Notes under the pieces: generated by a model
The model's input: only the letters and a program-made list of their open reading frames with translations
Database searches by the model: none
Told to the model about the DNA's origin: nothing
Program-made: the position numbers and the translations under genes
DNA from: Heterohyrax brucei
Lineage: Eukaryota > Chordata > Mammalia > Hyracoidea > Procaviidae
Assembly: GCA_028571685.1 (NCBI GenBank)
Contig: CM053154.1
Coordinates: forward strand, 7,415,501-7,479,500
DNA: 64,000 nt
Reading direction: 5' to 3'
Shown here: positions 22,495 to 33,352 of the stretch, in pieces
How the letters are laid out: the number at the start of each line of letters is the position of its first letter
Numbering within the stretch: position 1 is the first letter of the stretch

Positions 22495-23025
22495 TGTCAT
22501 GGATTGCATTGCGTTCCCCCCGCCCCCCAAAATAGGTGCAGCCATGTGGCTGGGCCAGGATTCCCTGTATCTTATGATTGTCCTCTGTTTTGTGATTCTC
22601 CCATGCTGTATGTTAAAGGTTGGGGAGGCGCTGTAAATCCCTTCATAGAATCACCTCCCTGCTCTACTGTAAAGCGAGTTTCCTTGGAGTGTGACTTGCC
22701 CCACCCTTAAAGCTTTCATCCTGCAAGAGAAAAAAGGAAAGAGAAGCAAACAGAGAATTGGGAACCTCACACCATCAAAAAAGCAGCACGGGGAGAAGAG
22801 CGCATCCTTCAGAGCCGAGGTTCCTGCACCAAGATGCTCCCTGGAGAAAGACTGATGCAGCACCGAACTTTCCTCCAGAGCCGACAAGGGGGAAAGCTTT
22901 CCCCTGGAGCGGACGTCCTGAATTTGGACTTGTAGCCTTCCAGACTGTGTAAGAATAAATTTTTCCTTGTTAAAGCCATCCGCTCTGTGGTTTTCCTGCT
23001 AGAGCAGCCCTAGCACACTGAAACA
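22495..23025 (+). mobile_element. Complete solo LTR, ERVL-MaLR-like, with 5-bp target duplication
   Basis: The LTR starts TGTCATGGATTGCATTG and ends CACTGAAACA. CTCAT occurs directly before (22490-22494) and after (23026-23030), and a 5-base duplication is the size usual for ERVL elements. An AATAAA signal lies near 22952. At 531 bp it looks whole as an LTR. Being a solo LTR, it marks loss of the interior by recombination between the two LTRs. Other copies are at 20364, 40951 and 63875. Confidence 0.8.
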
Positions 23026-23138
23026 CTCATTTACAGGCCACAGACGTCATGCAGGTCTACAGATGAAGTATTACCTCCGTTTCAACCAACGAGGAGCCAG
23101 ACACTTAGCGAGCTTAAATAAGCAACCTAACTTCTTTC

Positions 23139-23430
23139 TCTCTTCATAATATTTTATTGTGTTTACACAGCAATTGAGGGTTCCATTCAATAATTTCTGC
23201 ACACATTGTTCAGGGGCGTCTGTTACATTCTTCACAAAGCAGGACCATCCTCAGTATTTGCATTCTGGTTGTTCTGCGTCCATTAATCCAGTTTCCCTGC
23301 CCACTTAGCTTCTCATCTTTGTTTTAAAGTCATTGTTGGCTGTTTGGTCTTATATAGATGAGTCTTTTTTTTTTTTTTTTTTTTTTTAATACAGAGTAGT
23401 ACTCACGGGTCTGCTCAACTTCTTTTAAAT
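23139..23430 (-). mobile_element. L1 3'UTR fragment, antisense
   Basis: TTTATTGTGTTTACACAGCA, TCTGCACACATTGTTCAGGG and GGCTGTTTGGTCTTATATAG match the antisense 3'UTR of an L1 subfamily different from the one at 7048. A run of about 23 T lies at 23367-23389 inside it. Confidence 0.6.
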
Positions 23431-23789
23431 GACAGAGCTGGGAGAGAAACAAAGGACGCAATCCAACAATTCCCAGCTGGGAGAGCTGAAATGTCTAATA
23501 CGGATATGAAAAAGGTGGAGATTGGAACCAATAAATTCAAATGAAGACAACACGCGGTTACTGTAGCTTCTCTTCAAAGTTAGCAAACAAATATGTTTAT
23601 TATGATTCTCATTACTGGTATGGTGAATTCGAGATAGCCATAAATTCTTTAACAATCTTCCTGTTGAAAAGTCAACTCTCTCACATTCTCTTGAATCTGA
23701 ACGAGTGCTGTGACTGCTTTGGTCCGACAGAATGTGATGGAAATAACACTGCACTGAAGAGACGGGCAGCTCCCCGTCCTGTCTGGGAC
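23431..23789. other. Unclassified stretch
   Basis: Frames of about 90-110 codons overlap on both strands. No recognised domain. Confidence 0.35.
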
Positions 23790-24120
23790 CACTGGCTTGT
23801 TCACGTGAGAGGAGCCTGACTGTCCTACGGCAGAGACCTTGTGATGAGGCACTGAGACCTTGCAGAGATAGAAAAGAAGCTGGCTAAGTCCAGCCATCCC
23901 TGCCAGGGTGCTGGGCAAGAGGGGAAGTCACCCGGGACCCTCCAGACAAGGCCAATTGGCAGCTGAACCTCAGTGACTAACCCCAATCAATGCCATGTGG
24001 AGCAAAAAACTGGCTGGCTGAGCCCCACCTGACCCACACAATTGTGAGAGATAATAAAATGGTTGTACCGTTAGAAGCTACGTTTTGGAGCAGTTTGTAC
24101 AATCTGTAACCGGCAGAGCT
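23790..24120 (+). mobile_element. MLT1-like MaLR LTR, 3' part
   Basis: GAGCCCCACCTGACCCACAC, GTGAGAGATAATAAAATGGT and AAGCTACGTTTTGGAGCAGT follow the end of MLT1-type LTRs in order. It is old and diverged and its 5' edge is uncertain. Confidence 0.6.
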
Positions 24121-24505
24121 GGTGAGCAGAAGAGTTACAGACGACATTCACACCTGATGGGTAGTGCTCAGTGGGGCAGGCTTTCTAGACAGCAACTTGT
24201 AAACACATTTTTAAGTTTCTAAGACACTCATTTCCACTGATTCCGTAATGCCTTTTCAAATAACTGCATTCTAAACAAGTAACCTCCAAATGTGGACCGT
24301 TATAGATAAAGATTTCATCTCAGCTTCATTTACGACATAAAAATTGAAATATTGCAGTGTTAAATATGATGGAAACTTAGGTGACAGTGCCATCAGACAA
24401 TGGTGAGTTCTGTAACTGATTTAAAATGCTGTCAAAGAAGAGTCTTTAATGGCAGTGGGAAAGGACTCTGAAGTGTATGTTTAATATGTGTTTGCCTATG
24501 TTAAA
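24121..24505. other. Unclassified AT-rich stretch
   Basis: Nothing recognised. Confidence 0.4.
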
Positions 24506-24560
24506 GGAAACCCTGATGGCTTAGTGGTTAAGAGCTGCGGCCGCTAACCAAGAGATTGGC
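24506..24560 (+). repeat. AfroSINE head, truncated
   Basis: GGAAACCCTGATGGCTTAGT through CTAACCAAGAGATTGGCAG. It stops just before the box-B-like region, where an inverted repeat starts. Confidence 0.7.
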
Positions 24561-24564
24561 AGAG

Positions 24565-24652
24565 ACATGGAGAAGTGGACAGGACGCTCCGAGTGCCCTT
24601 CCTCCGAGGGATACTTAATGGCATTTGGAATGTCCTGTCCACTTCTCCATGT
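24565..24652. repeat. Inverted repeat with 21-bp perfect arms
   Basis: The arm ACATGGAGAAGTGGACAGGA plus C (24565-24585) is perfectly complementary to 24632-24652. The loop is 46 bases. Next to the loop the arms extend about 12 bases further with transition-type mismatches, so the original stem was probably about 33 bp. A second hairpin, CTGTGACA/TGTCACAG with an 8-base loop, follows at 24655-24678. Confidence 0.85.
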
Positions 24653-24734
24653 TGCTGTGACAGCCAAAAGTGTCACAGGAGGTGTTGTATAAAATGGCAA
24701 ACTAGTGTAGAACGAGAAAGCGTCAGTTTTTAAT

Positions 24735-24830
24735 TAAACTAGTTGCCATTGGGTTGATTTTGACTCATGACGATCCCATGTATCAGAGTGAAACTGCTGC
24801 AAACAGGTGTCCGTGGCCGATTTGGTGGGG
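24735..24830 (-). repeat. AfroSINE or RTE 3' end, antisense
   Basis: AGTTGCCATTGGGTTGATTT, GACTCATGACGATCCCATGT and CAGAGTGAAACTGCTGC are the antisense of the shared tail. Confidence 0.55.
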
Positions 24831-24914
24831 TAAGTGGCCAGGACTGTCTTCCTAAGCAGCGAGCGTTGTTGACCTGTGGTACCACCCAGTGATGCCAGTT
24901 ATTAACTGTTGTTG

Positions 24915-25030
24915 CTCAGTGCCATGGAGGTGGCTCCTTGATGTCCTTACAGCATCCTTACGGGCCCTCAACTCACGGTGACTTTATGGTACAGAAGAGA
25001 ACGATGCCGGTCCTGGGCCTTCTCCATGGA
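24915..25030 (-). mobile_element. RTE LINE 3' end fragment, antisense
   Basis: AACTCACGGTGACTTTATGG, then GAGAACGATGCCGGTCCTGG, matches the antisense RTE 3' end at about 31515-31570 in order. Confidence 0.5.
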
Positions 25031-26023
25031 ATGAAACCCACGGACTGGTCTCATGTATGGGGTGAAGCAGTCTCTCCTCCAAGTCTGTCTCAGAAACTAT
25101 TCTGATTACCAACTAAGATTTTCTTTTTTACAAATGTGGAGTTGGAGAAAAGGCATCCTCCATCTCCATGATGTCAGTTCCCAGGCAGAGGCCGACGGGA
25201 GCATGTCTGCAGCCTTGATTGCTCCCACTATTATTCTGTTGTGACAACCTTTAATAACGGCCTTGATGAAAAGGGCAAGTGTCAGGAGCAAACACGGAGG
25301 ACCGACAAAATTCCACCGGCACTATTGCATGCCGGGGATAGCACTGACTTGTCCTTTTGATCTGTAAATGTTTTTAAAGGTATAATCTCTACTTAGAGTC
25401 TGTTTTCAAGATAATTGTTTATTATTAAGGAGAGTGCTAAATCAGAAAAATCAGCAGAAAGGCAGACCTGCGGTAGGGTGCTCCACCCTGATGTCTCCAT
25501 GTTCCCTCTAAGCCCCTGCTCACAATGCAGGGTCCAGGGCCACCCCAGGGAGTGTACTGTGTGGGTTTCTGTGACGTAGGGCATGCAATTAAGATGCAAG
25601 TGGTCCTAGGATCTCTGGTTGAGAAACCGTAAGATCAGGGCATGCTGACTTGGAGAATGCCCAGAGGTAAACTGGGTGAGTGGAAAGGCTTTCTTATAAG
25701 ATAGTATGTATTCATTTATTTATTTTTAAAAACCATGTATTTAAAACCAACTCTGTGCCAAGATAAAGACTGAAAATTGCCCCTTGAGGTCACGGGTGAC
25801 TTGAGCTTGTTTGCAGGGTGACAGGGCACAGCCAGATTGCCATGAGCTGAGCAGGGAATGGGACACCAGAAGTGGAACTGTGAGCTGGTGACTTCAGTGA
25901 ACCTTGGCTGTGAAGGGGAGGAGAGACAAAAAGCTAGAAACAGAAGAAAGGTCTAGGAATCTTTGTAAGATGGGTCTTCAGTAGAAAGTAAAGGCTGAAG
26001 ATCCATGGCTGGGCAGAGGTCAC
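25031..26023. other. Mostly unique stretch
   Basis: No repeat, exon or RNA gene was recognised. Confidence 0.4.
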
Positions 26024-26137
26024 CCTTGGACGGAGACCCTCAGAGGTGGGTGGGCCAGGATGCAGAGCTTTTGATTCTGACCTTGGACGGAGACCCTCAG
26101 AGGTGGGTGGGCCAGGATGCAGAGCTTTTGATTCTGA
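26024..26137 (+). repeat. Perfect 57-bp tandem duplication
   Basis: Units 26024-26080 and 26081-26137 are identical base for base (start CCTTGGACGGAGACCCTCAG, end GCTTTTGATTCTGA). The second unit runs straight into an antisense AfroSINE, so the unit carries the first bases of that SINE tail. Confidence 0.95.
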
Positions 26138-26272
26138 CTCGTAGTGACACTATAGGACAGAGCAGAACCATCCCGTAGAGTTTCCATGGAACACTAGGTG
26201 GATTCAAACTGCAAACCTTTTGGCAAGCAGAGGTAACACTGAACTACTATACCACCTGGGCTTCCTGGAGAG
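26128..26272 (-). repeat. AfroSINE
   Basis: TTGATTCTGACTCGTAGTGA, ACTATAGGACAGAGCAGAAC, GTGGATTCAAACTGCAAACC and ACTATACCACCTGGGCTTCC give the full antisense order. Confidence 0.85.
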
Positions 26273-26299
26273 GGACTGCTCTGAGACACAGTGAATCTC

Positions 26300-26480
26300 C
26301 GTCTTAGCCTAGGGGCTAAGCGGTGGTCAACATCTGACTCTGCCATGGATTACACATGTGGCCCTAGGCAAGTTTCTTAATGTCTCTCTACTTCAGTGTT
26401 TTAGTCTGTAAAGTGGGGATCATAACAGCCCCCATCTCCCTGGGTTACTACAAGGCCCAGTAACAGGGGTGGAGTACTTC
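26300..26480 (+). repeat. MIR SINE
   Basis: TGGCCCTAGGCAAGTTTCTT and TCTGTAAAGTGGGGATCATA are the MIR core in sense orientation. Confidence 0.7.
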
Positions 26481-26669
26481 AAGGTAAGCACCACTGTCAA
26501 TGTTATTAAAAGATGAGTGACTCCTCATGTTGGTTTACAAGACTGGCCCTCTTCCTGCCTGCAGTTGTCTCTTTTCACTGTGAGCTGGGAGACAAGGCCA
26601 CCTACAGAGAGGCAGACGCACAAGTGGGAAAGGTTAGATAGAGGTTCAGAGGGGAAGCAAGATTCTTTT

Positions 26670-27075
26670 TTTTTTCCTCTCTTTTTTTCATTATAATTGA
26701 ATGAAAATTTACATTCTCGTATAAATTTGCACGCTCATCTATATGCAGCTCCCACTGTTCTCCCTGCCCAGTGACGGCACACCCCTCTTCTCTGCTCCAT
26801 GCATGTCCTACCCTCCTGACAGTCTCCTATCCCCTCCTCTCCACCCACTCCCTTTCCTTCAGCAAGAGGTCAGCAGGATGACATCCTACAGATGCATAGA
26901 ACCGTAAAATTCCCACAAAATATGGTCACTCTGCATCACCAAGTCCAATCCACTGCTGTCCGAAAAGTTGACCTTCATTATGATTTATGGATGGGGGCAG
27001 CATCAGGGCCAGGGGCCATGCTCCTAGGGGAACCCGGAAGCCCCTGGACCATCAATTGCAGTCTTCTATGGAAGC
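26670..27075 (-). mobile_element. L1 3'UTR fragment, antisense
   Basis: After a T-rich start come GAATGAAAATTTACATTCTC, CAGTGACGGCACACCCCTCT and TCTCCTATCCCCTCCTCTCC, similar in layout to the L1 3'UTR at about 990-1200. Confidence 0.5.
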
Positions 27076-29364
27076 AAGATTCTAAGCTTCTTTGCTAATA
27101 GTTAGAGTGAGCCTTCCAAGGAAAAGCCATGGATTGTCAGGAAGTTTTGAGGCCCAACTAAGGTGAGATTCCATCAAGGCACAGATCTAACCTTCCTGGA
27201 GTGTGATGTGCTCCAGGGAGCACCCAGGGGCAGACGAGGGTGGTACTGAGTCAGGTTTTGTCAACAGGTGCCCCAGACCAGTGGTGTAGCAAAGAGCCTA
27301 AGGACAGTGACAAAGGAGTAGCTGGACTTGTGAACCATGAGTCAACTCTGGAGAGGGAGAAGAGGGAAGACGACGAGGAGGCTGAAGGGTTTTGAAGAAA
27401 CAGAGGGGTCTGTGGACTGAAATCTCAAAGCTGGTGAGGAAGAGCAGGCCCAGAGGAAGAGGCCCTGAGGAGAACATCTTGGAGAGGGCCTGTGGCTGTC
27501 CTGGACTTTTCATGACATGCTCAGCGGATGTGTGCTGAAGTAAACACTGTTGAAGGAAGTACTTGAGTGAGGAAGCTGGAAGAGGGGACCGTAGTGATGT
27601 AGCGATGGCCAAACCAGTGGTCTTTGAAGTGTCAGCTGAGCCTGGAGCTGCCTGCAGGAGAGGGTGGCACTGATGATGTGAAGGCCAGGAAACCCGGAGG
27701 AGACCAGACGGTCACTTTGCGGACTTTGGAGCTACTGGGGACAGTGAAGAGGTGAGGGGTACAGAGGTGTCCTGTGAGCTGGAAGCTGTCTCCTCAGTGA
27801 ATGGGGAGGTGGAAAAGGTCAGTGACAGCTGCCAGCGAGGGGGTAGAGTGTCCCTCAAGAAAAGAGACAAAACCAAGGAGCATTTGCAAGAGGGAAAGCA
27901 GGAGAGCAGAGCTATTGCTGCCCGCCCCATTGCTTCTCTGTCCACTTCCCTGTGAACACTAGTTGGCATGGGGGACACCTGTCCACTGAGGGCAGTGCCC
28001 CTTGAGTGCCAGTCTTCCTGCTTCTCTGATGAAGGGCTTCCTCCAGCTGCCCCAGCTGTTTTCTTGGTCTTTCTAGGCAGTTGCCCAAAAGTGATGGGAC
28101 CAGAATGTCTCCAGGAACAGTGCTCAACCCTAGAGCAATGCAACTCGGAAGTCAAATACCCCATTGTCTGGTTTCCTAGAAGGACAAATGTGAGGCATGT
28201 TCTACACAGTCCCCAGAGGCAGCCGCAGGATGCCCACAGGCTGGTCCCTTGCTGGAACCTTCCGGATGGGCTTGCTTTGTTCCTAAAGCCACTATCCCTG
28301 CATTAACTTGGGCTCATACCACTCCTGCCCCCACCAAGTGTTGACACGGCACCCTGCATAACCTTCTGTTCCCTCTGGTCCAGTCTGGCCCAGCCAGGAC
28401 ACCCTGATACCCTTTGCCTCTGCCCTCTCTGGCTTTGTTGGGTTCTGCAGCTACTGAGATACTGGTCCACTCAGTCACAAACCTGCACTGCAGTCACCTG
28501 GGACAAGGTGTGCAGAGGGACAGCTGAATTATGGGCTCTGCCAGCACACAACTCATGTGCTGATGCCACGTGGGCCTGGGTAACTCTTCACAGTAACACC
28601 GTTACCCAAGGGCTGGAGAATGTGGCCATGACGCAAGTGTACAACTGTGTTATGATACCCGAGAGATACTGCTCTGCTCTAAGCAGTAAAGCTCAATCAA
28701 GACTGTCTTTGTAAGTAAAATCCTTTTATTCCACTTCTTTTATGTGCTACCTTTGCTCTGTGTGCTCATGAGAAATGCTCTTACATCAGTAATGCTCTGA
28801 GAAAGGCCTAACGTGACTCTAGCCCTCAGACTCCTCCATTCTGCGTCCGGCACGGGATGTGGGCTGACTGCCACAGAGCTGCGGAACAAGCATCCCCTTC
28901 GTGCCCACGGGCTGGAGGGAGAGCTTGTCTCCCCTAGCATTCTTCGTTGTAAATTCAGTGTTTGTGTTTTCAGTGAGCAGCATAATGGTTAATTAAGCAG
29001 TCAATACCTACTTTTTTTCCTCAAGAGTTTAAAGATAGGTCCTTTAAAACATAATTCTACTTTGATCACCTGTCTTTTGAAATGAAACCTCTCAAACCGA
29101 AGCAAAGTGTGTGGTTGAGACAATTATCTGAATTTTTCAGGAAGCAGAATTTTGGCCTAAATCATCACATTCCTAGAGAATAAAGACTATCTGTCGGTTC
29201 AGCAAAAAAGCAGAAAAATTGAACACTTGGCTCTTTTTCTACATGAGATAACGTACACGCTGTCTGATTTCCCTAAACTAATTAGCTAATGAATTTTATC
29301 CTACCCTGCACAAATATGCAGGAGACAATGAAGAAGATGAAGCCAGGAGTTACTTACCAAAAAC
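27076..29364. other. Largely unique stretch
   Basis: Frames of 100-150 codons at 27298-28306 overlap on both strands and show no known domain. From about 29030 the DNA is AT-rich and repeat-free, with homeodomain-type sites (CTAATTAGCTAATGAATT at 29278). No exon was supported. Confidence 0.4.
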
Positions 29365-29415
29365 TCCAAACCAAAAAACCAAACCCATCGCTGCTGAGTC
29401 GATTATAATTCTGCT
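29365..29415 (-). repeat. AfroSINE 3' end fragment
   Basis: AAACCAAACCCATCGCTGCT then GAGTCGATTATAATTC is the antisense of the SINE's last 45 bases. Confidence 0.6.
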
Positions 29416-30654
29416 TTAAATTGATGATGCCGTACTGGACCTTTCCGAAGAATGTGTTCTAGTCTTTTCTTAGCTCCCAGTAATATTTCGGTTTAGTTTG
29501 GTCCCTTGGCTATTTATGCCTTTACATCTGAAAACTATTCACAAATGTAGGATGAATTGTAGAGAATTTTTACCTTGTATGAAAGCTTTATATTCATTTC
29601 TGTGTTGTAGTGTCTGAGAAGTCACTTGTGGAGCTAACACTGAGGTTTATAAATTATGCTGTTTCACTTGTGACATCATAATTTAGAATGAAAACCAGCT
29701 TTGTATAAAAAGCCTTTGACCCTAGGAATGGTGAAGTGTGCCAGAAGCTTTGGCTAGCCTGTTCTGTTCATCAAAATAAAAATTTCTTCCTGAGATGAAT
29801 CGAATTTTGAACAAAATCAAAAAACCCAGTTTGGAGGGGGTGGATAGTACATTTTTTCTTTTTAAATAAAACATCAAATGACCAATTAATTAGGATCTGA
29901 AAGGACAGGCATAGTTGGCATTTCTAATTTTGAAATACTCAAAGTATAAATCCTTTTAAAAGCAGAAAGTTTATATGGCAACATATCATGCCCAGAATCA
30001 AGTCTGGGTGGATTTTGGGCTTCTGTTGCACAGTTCGTCCCAGGGAAAGAGCCAGAGGGTAGATTTGGTGTGTTCTGGAATCACGGTGATTTGGTCAATG
30101 CCTCCCCCAGATGACGAGCCTTCAGCTGATTCATCTTGATTTCCATGCTGCTGACACCTGCTCAGAGCACCCTGTCCTGTTTCCATGGTAACCAAGGGAA
30201 AGCATCCCTGTCCACATACTTTCGGAACCTCATTAAATCAGGTGGCAGGACAGCAGCTGTGTTCTCCCTGTGTTACTCTTGACAGCCACAGACTAATTTT
30301 ACAATGCTCAGGTGACGCTGGGTTCTTTTTCGGCCAGGCTGTTGAGAATGTGTAGATAGCGGGACAGATGGTGGAATAAATAAATATTGCCAGCGTTTAA
30401 TGCACACAAGTTTTCTGAAAGGTGCAAACCAACAACAGTAATTTTATTGAGTGAGGTGATTTGAAGCCAAATAATAAATAAGAACGGAATAGGAAGCTTT
30501 TGAAAAATGTTAGCTTGAGGCAGTTTTCTGACGATCAAAGTCTTTTGGGAAAACAGTGCTTCCCAAGATGTGGTCCCATGTGAAGATGTGAAACACAGAA
30601 TTCCTTCCCATCATCTTCTTATTTGGCGGATTCAGCAAAATCTGAAGGAAGATT
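29416..30654. other. AT-rich unique stretch
   Basis: No repeats or exons were recognised. It contains the X-box at 30179-30192. Confidence 0.4.
30179..30192. promoter_or_regulatory. RFX-type X-box
   Basis: GTTTCCATGGTAAC differs by one base from the palindromic RFX site GTTGCCATGGTAAC and has both half-sites (GTT-CC and GG-AAC). It lies in repeat-free DNA. Binding is inferred from the motif only. Confidence 0.45.
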
Positions 30655-30740
30655 TTTCTATACACATACATAGCACGTGTACATGTATAGACATACGTGC
30701 ATATATGCACACACAAACACACACATGTATGGATATGGGT
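30655..30740. repeat. Alternating purine-pyrimidine (AC/AT) tract
   Basis: Imperfect CA, TA and TG dinucleotides, with CACACACAAACACACACATG near 30709. It could adopt Z-DNA. Confidence 0.7.
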
Positions 30741-31389
30741 GTTTGATAAACCAAAAAGTAAGTCAATTCAAAGCCCAATTTATACCAAAGTGACATGGAG
30801 GCTTAACGCACATCGCATCAATAGCCAGATTCTGAGTCCATCACCAGATTATTCCCATTGCTTTAAAAAACGAAAGAAACAGTACTGGATGATACATGTC
30901 TAGCTGAGGGGAGTCTGGGATAGCCTGCAGTAGCCTAGAACAAACATAGTGCACCTATTTCCAAAGTTCATCCAAAAACTTCTTCAAAGTGAAGGCTGGA
31001 GTGATCACTGGAGTGATCATTGGAACAGGGCTGACCAAGAGCCAAGAAGAATGTCCCAAGACTTCTGTCCCTCTCCTGCAGGGTGGAGTTAGACTCCTTG
31101 GTTCCAAGCCCATCCTGCTGCTGACAATGGCTGATGGCAAGCTGTCTAACCTATCAGTGCCGCTCATTTAATGAATTCATGTGTAGCAAATGCTTAGCAT
31201 ATAGCCTGGCTCATTCTAAAGTGATACTTAGGTATTAGCTGTTTGCAGTTTTCCTTCCATGATTGCTGTACATTACAAAGGTTGTCTGTTTCATACACTG
31301 GTTCTTTTTTTTTTTTCCTCCCATGTAGTAGTTACACACAAATAGTTTGGCTATGGAGAAGGTTAGACCGGTGCCTGAGTCCCTGGTCT
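30741..31389. other. Unclassified stretch
   Basis: Nothing recognised. Confidence 0.4.
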
Positions 31390-31491
31390 CCATGTGCGTA
31401 CTAGCTGTGGTGTCTTGTGTAGTGGTTTAACCCCCTGGAGCCTTGGTTTGCTTATGTGTAATAGTAGAACCCACCACACGGGGATTGTTAG
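31390..31491 (+). repeat. MIR-like SINE fragment
   Basis: GGTTTAACCCCCTGGAGCCT, then TTGGTTTGCTTATGTGTAATAG-like sequence, matches the MIR core in sense, with divergence. Confidence 0.5.
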
Positions 31492-32262
31492 TGTAGGGTG
31501 CCATCCAGGCAGTTCTGACTCATGGCAACCTACGTGAAACAGGACAAAACACTGCCGGGTCCTGTGCCGTCCTCACAGTTGTGGCTGGGCTTCAGCCTAT
31601 TGCTAAAGCCACTGTGTCAGTCCATCTTGTTGAAGGTCTAGTTCACCAAGCATGATGTCCTTCTCTAGGGACGGGTCCCTCTTGATGGTACATCCAAAGT
31701 ACATAGACAAAGCCTCACAATCCTCGGTTCTAAAGAGCATTCTGGTTGTATGGCTGCCAAGACAGACTCCTTCACTCTTCTAGCAGTTCATGTTGCATTC
31801 AATGTTGTTGGCCAACACTGCAATTCAAAGGCATCTGTTCTTTTTCAGTCTTCCTTATTCCTTGTCCGGATTTTGCGTACATGTGAAGTGATTAAAAATG
31901 CTGTGTCTTGGATCAGGTACACCTTAGTCCTCAAAGTGACATCTTTGCTTTTTAATACTTTAAAGAAGTCTTTCGCAGCAGATTTGCCCCATGGATTACA
32001 TTTGATTTCTTGACTATGGCTTCCATGGGTGTCGATTGTGGATCCAAATAAAATGAGATCCTTGACTATTTCAGCCTTTATTATTTGTTTGTTTATAATA
32101 TTGCTTATTGGTCCAGTCGTGAAGATTTATGTTTTCTTCGTTGAGGTGTAATCCGTACTGAAGATTACAGTCTTTGATCTTCATCAGCAAGTGCTTAGAG
32201 GCCTCTTGCAGCAAGCAAGGTTGTGTCATCTGCAGAATGCAAGTTATTAATGAGGATTAGGA
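31492..32262 (-). mobile_element. RTE-clade LINE, 3' portion
   Basis: On the minus strand this is the end of the RTE reverse-transcriptase ORF and its short 3' end. Landmarks in antisense are GGTGCCATCCAGGCAGTTCT (3' terminus), CACCAAGCATGATGTCCTTC, GCTGCCAAGACAGACTCCTT, CTTGTCCGGATTTTGCGTAC and TTGCAGCAAGCAAGGTTGTG. The last is near the catalytic-domain block that includes an Ala-Asp-Asp motif in intact copies. Stops break the frame, so the copy is dead and 5'-truncated. Its extreme 3' end resembles the AfroSINE tail. Confidence 0.75.
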
Positions 32263-32964
32263 GGATTCAACAAGACAAAGCCCACAGAGCCCTTCATGGA
32301 GTGCTTGACACATGCAAGAAACTACTACAATCATTGTTCTCGCTATTAAGAAGTCATTGCTTGTCAAGATTATGTTTAAACTTCAGTAAAACGAGGCTTT
32401 GTCTTATTTGACCAAAAAGATGAAAGTAATAAAAAGTGATGAGTGGACAGGTAGAATTTGGCTTGTATGTGTGACATGTGACTTGTAGGAAAGTGACTCC
32501 TCCTTGAAAAATAGCTCCTGACCTTTCTTTTGTGTGGACTTGGTCCTCATGGGAGATTCTGCACTTTGGTCTTTCAATAACCGCAGGATAAAATGTTCCC
32601 TGTGTTAGAAGAGGTCAAGAAGTATGTAAACCTTGGTGTAATTAGTTAGAATCGTAGTATCTTTAACAAACCTGTCAAGAGACTGAGCAGGAGCTAACTC
32701 TCCCAACTCTCTGTCTCTGTAATGAATGAGAGGTCCCTTACTAGATTCAGTGTACACAAATGTCGTTGTTACTCTGGAACTGGGTAACAGGTGTATGTAA
32801 AGAATTAAAGTTCATTGTGCAGAATAGGAGATGTCTCTCCCGGTGGTGGTGGTAGGAGATCTTCAAGACCCAGTGGTGGAGAAAACAGATTCAGAGAGCC
32901 GGAATCTGGAGCGGCCACAGCATACTCTGCAGAGCTTTGTCACTGTGCGCCATCACGTCAACAC
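32263..32964. other. Unclassified stretch
   Basis: Nothing recognised. Confidence 0.4.
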
Positions 32965-33085
32965 CAAGTCTTTACAGAAGGAGACTGCCATACACCTTCT
33001 TTTGCAGAGTGGCTGGTGGGTTCTGACAGAAGATCCATCTGGTTCGTAGTCTGGTGCTTAACCCGTACGGCACCAGAGCTCCTTC
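32965..33085 (-). repeat. AfroSINE, long variant, 5' part
   Basis: AAGTCTTTACAGAAGGAGAC, GCAGAGTGGCTGGTGGGTTC and GGTGCTTAACCCGTACGGCA are in antisense order. The tail is missing. Confidence 0.65.
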
Positions 33086-33204
33086 TGCAGAGCTTACTGC
33101 CTTTTCAGCACTCGATGTTCTTCCTGGAGCTGTGGAGCCCTTCGCTTCCTCTGCCTCCTGTCTTCCACGTCAAGCAGGGTCAGTTTAGGGAGGACTCTGG
33201 GGAG

Positions 33205-33352
33205 AATAGAACCCTGGTGTTACAGGGGCTAAGACTGCTAACGAAAAGGCCCACAGTTCAAATCCACCAGCTGCTTCTTGGAAATCCTATGGATCAATTC
33301 TACTCTGTCCTGTAGGGTTGCTACAAGTCGAAATCCATCTGACAGCATGTCC
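33205..33352 (+). repeat. AfroSINE
   Basis: GAACCCTGGTGTTACAGGGG, CAGTTCAAATCCACCAGCTG and TCCTGTAGGGTTGCTACAAG are in order. Confidence 0.8.
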
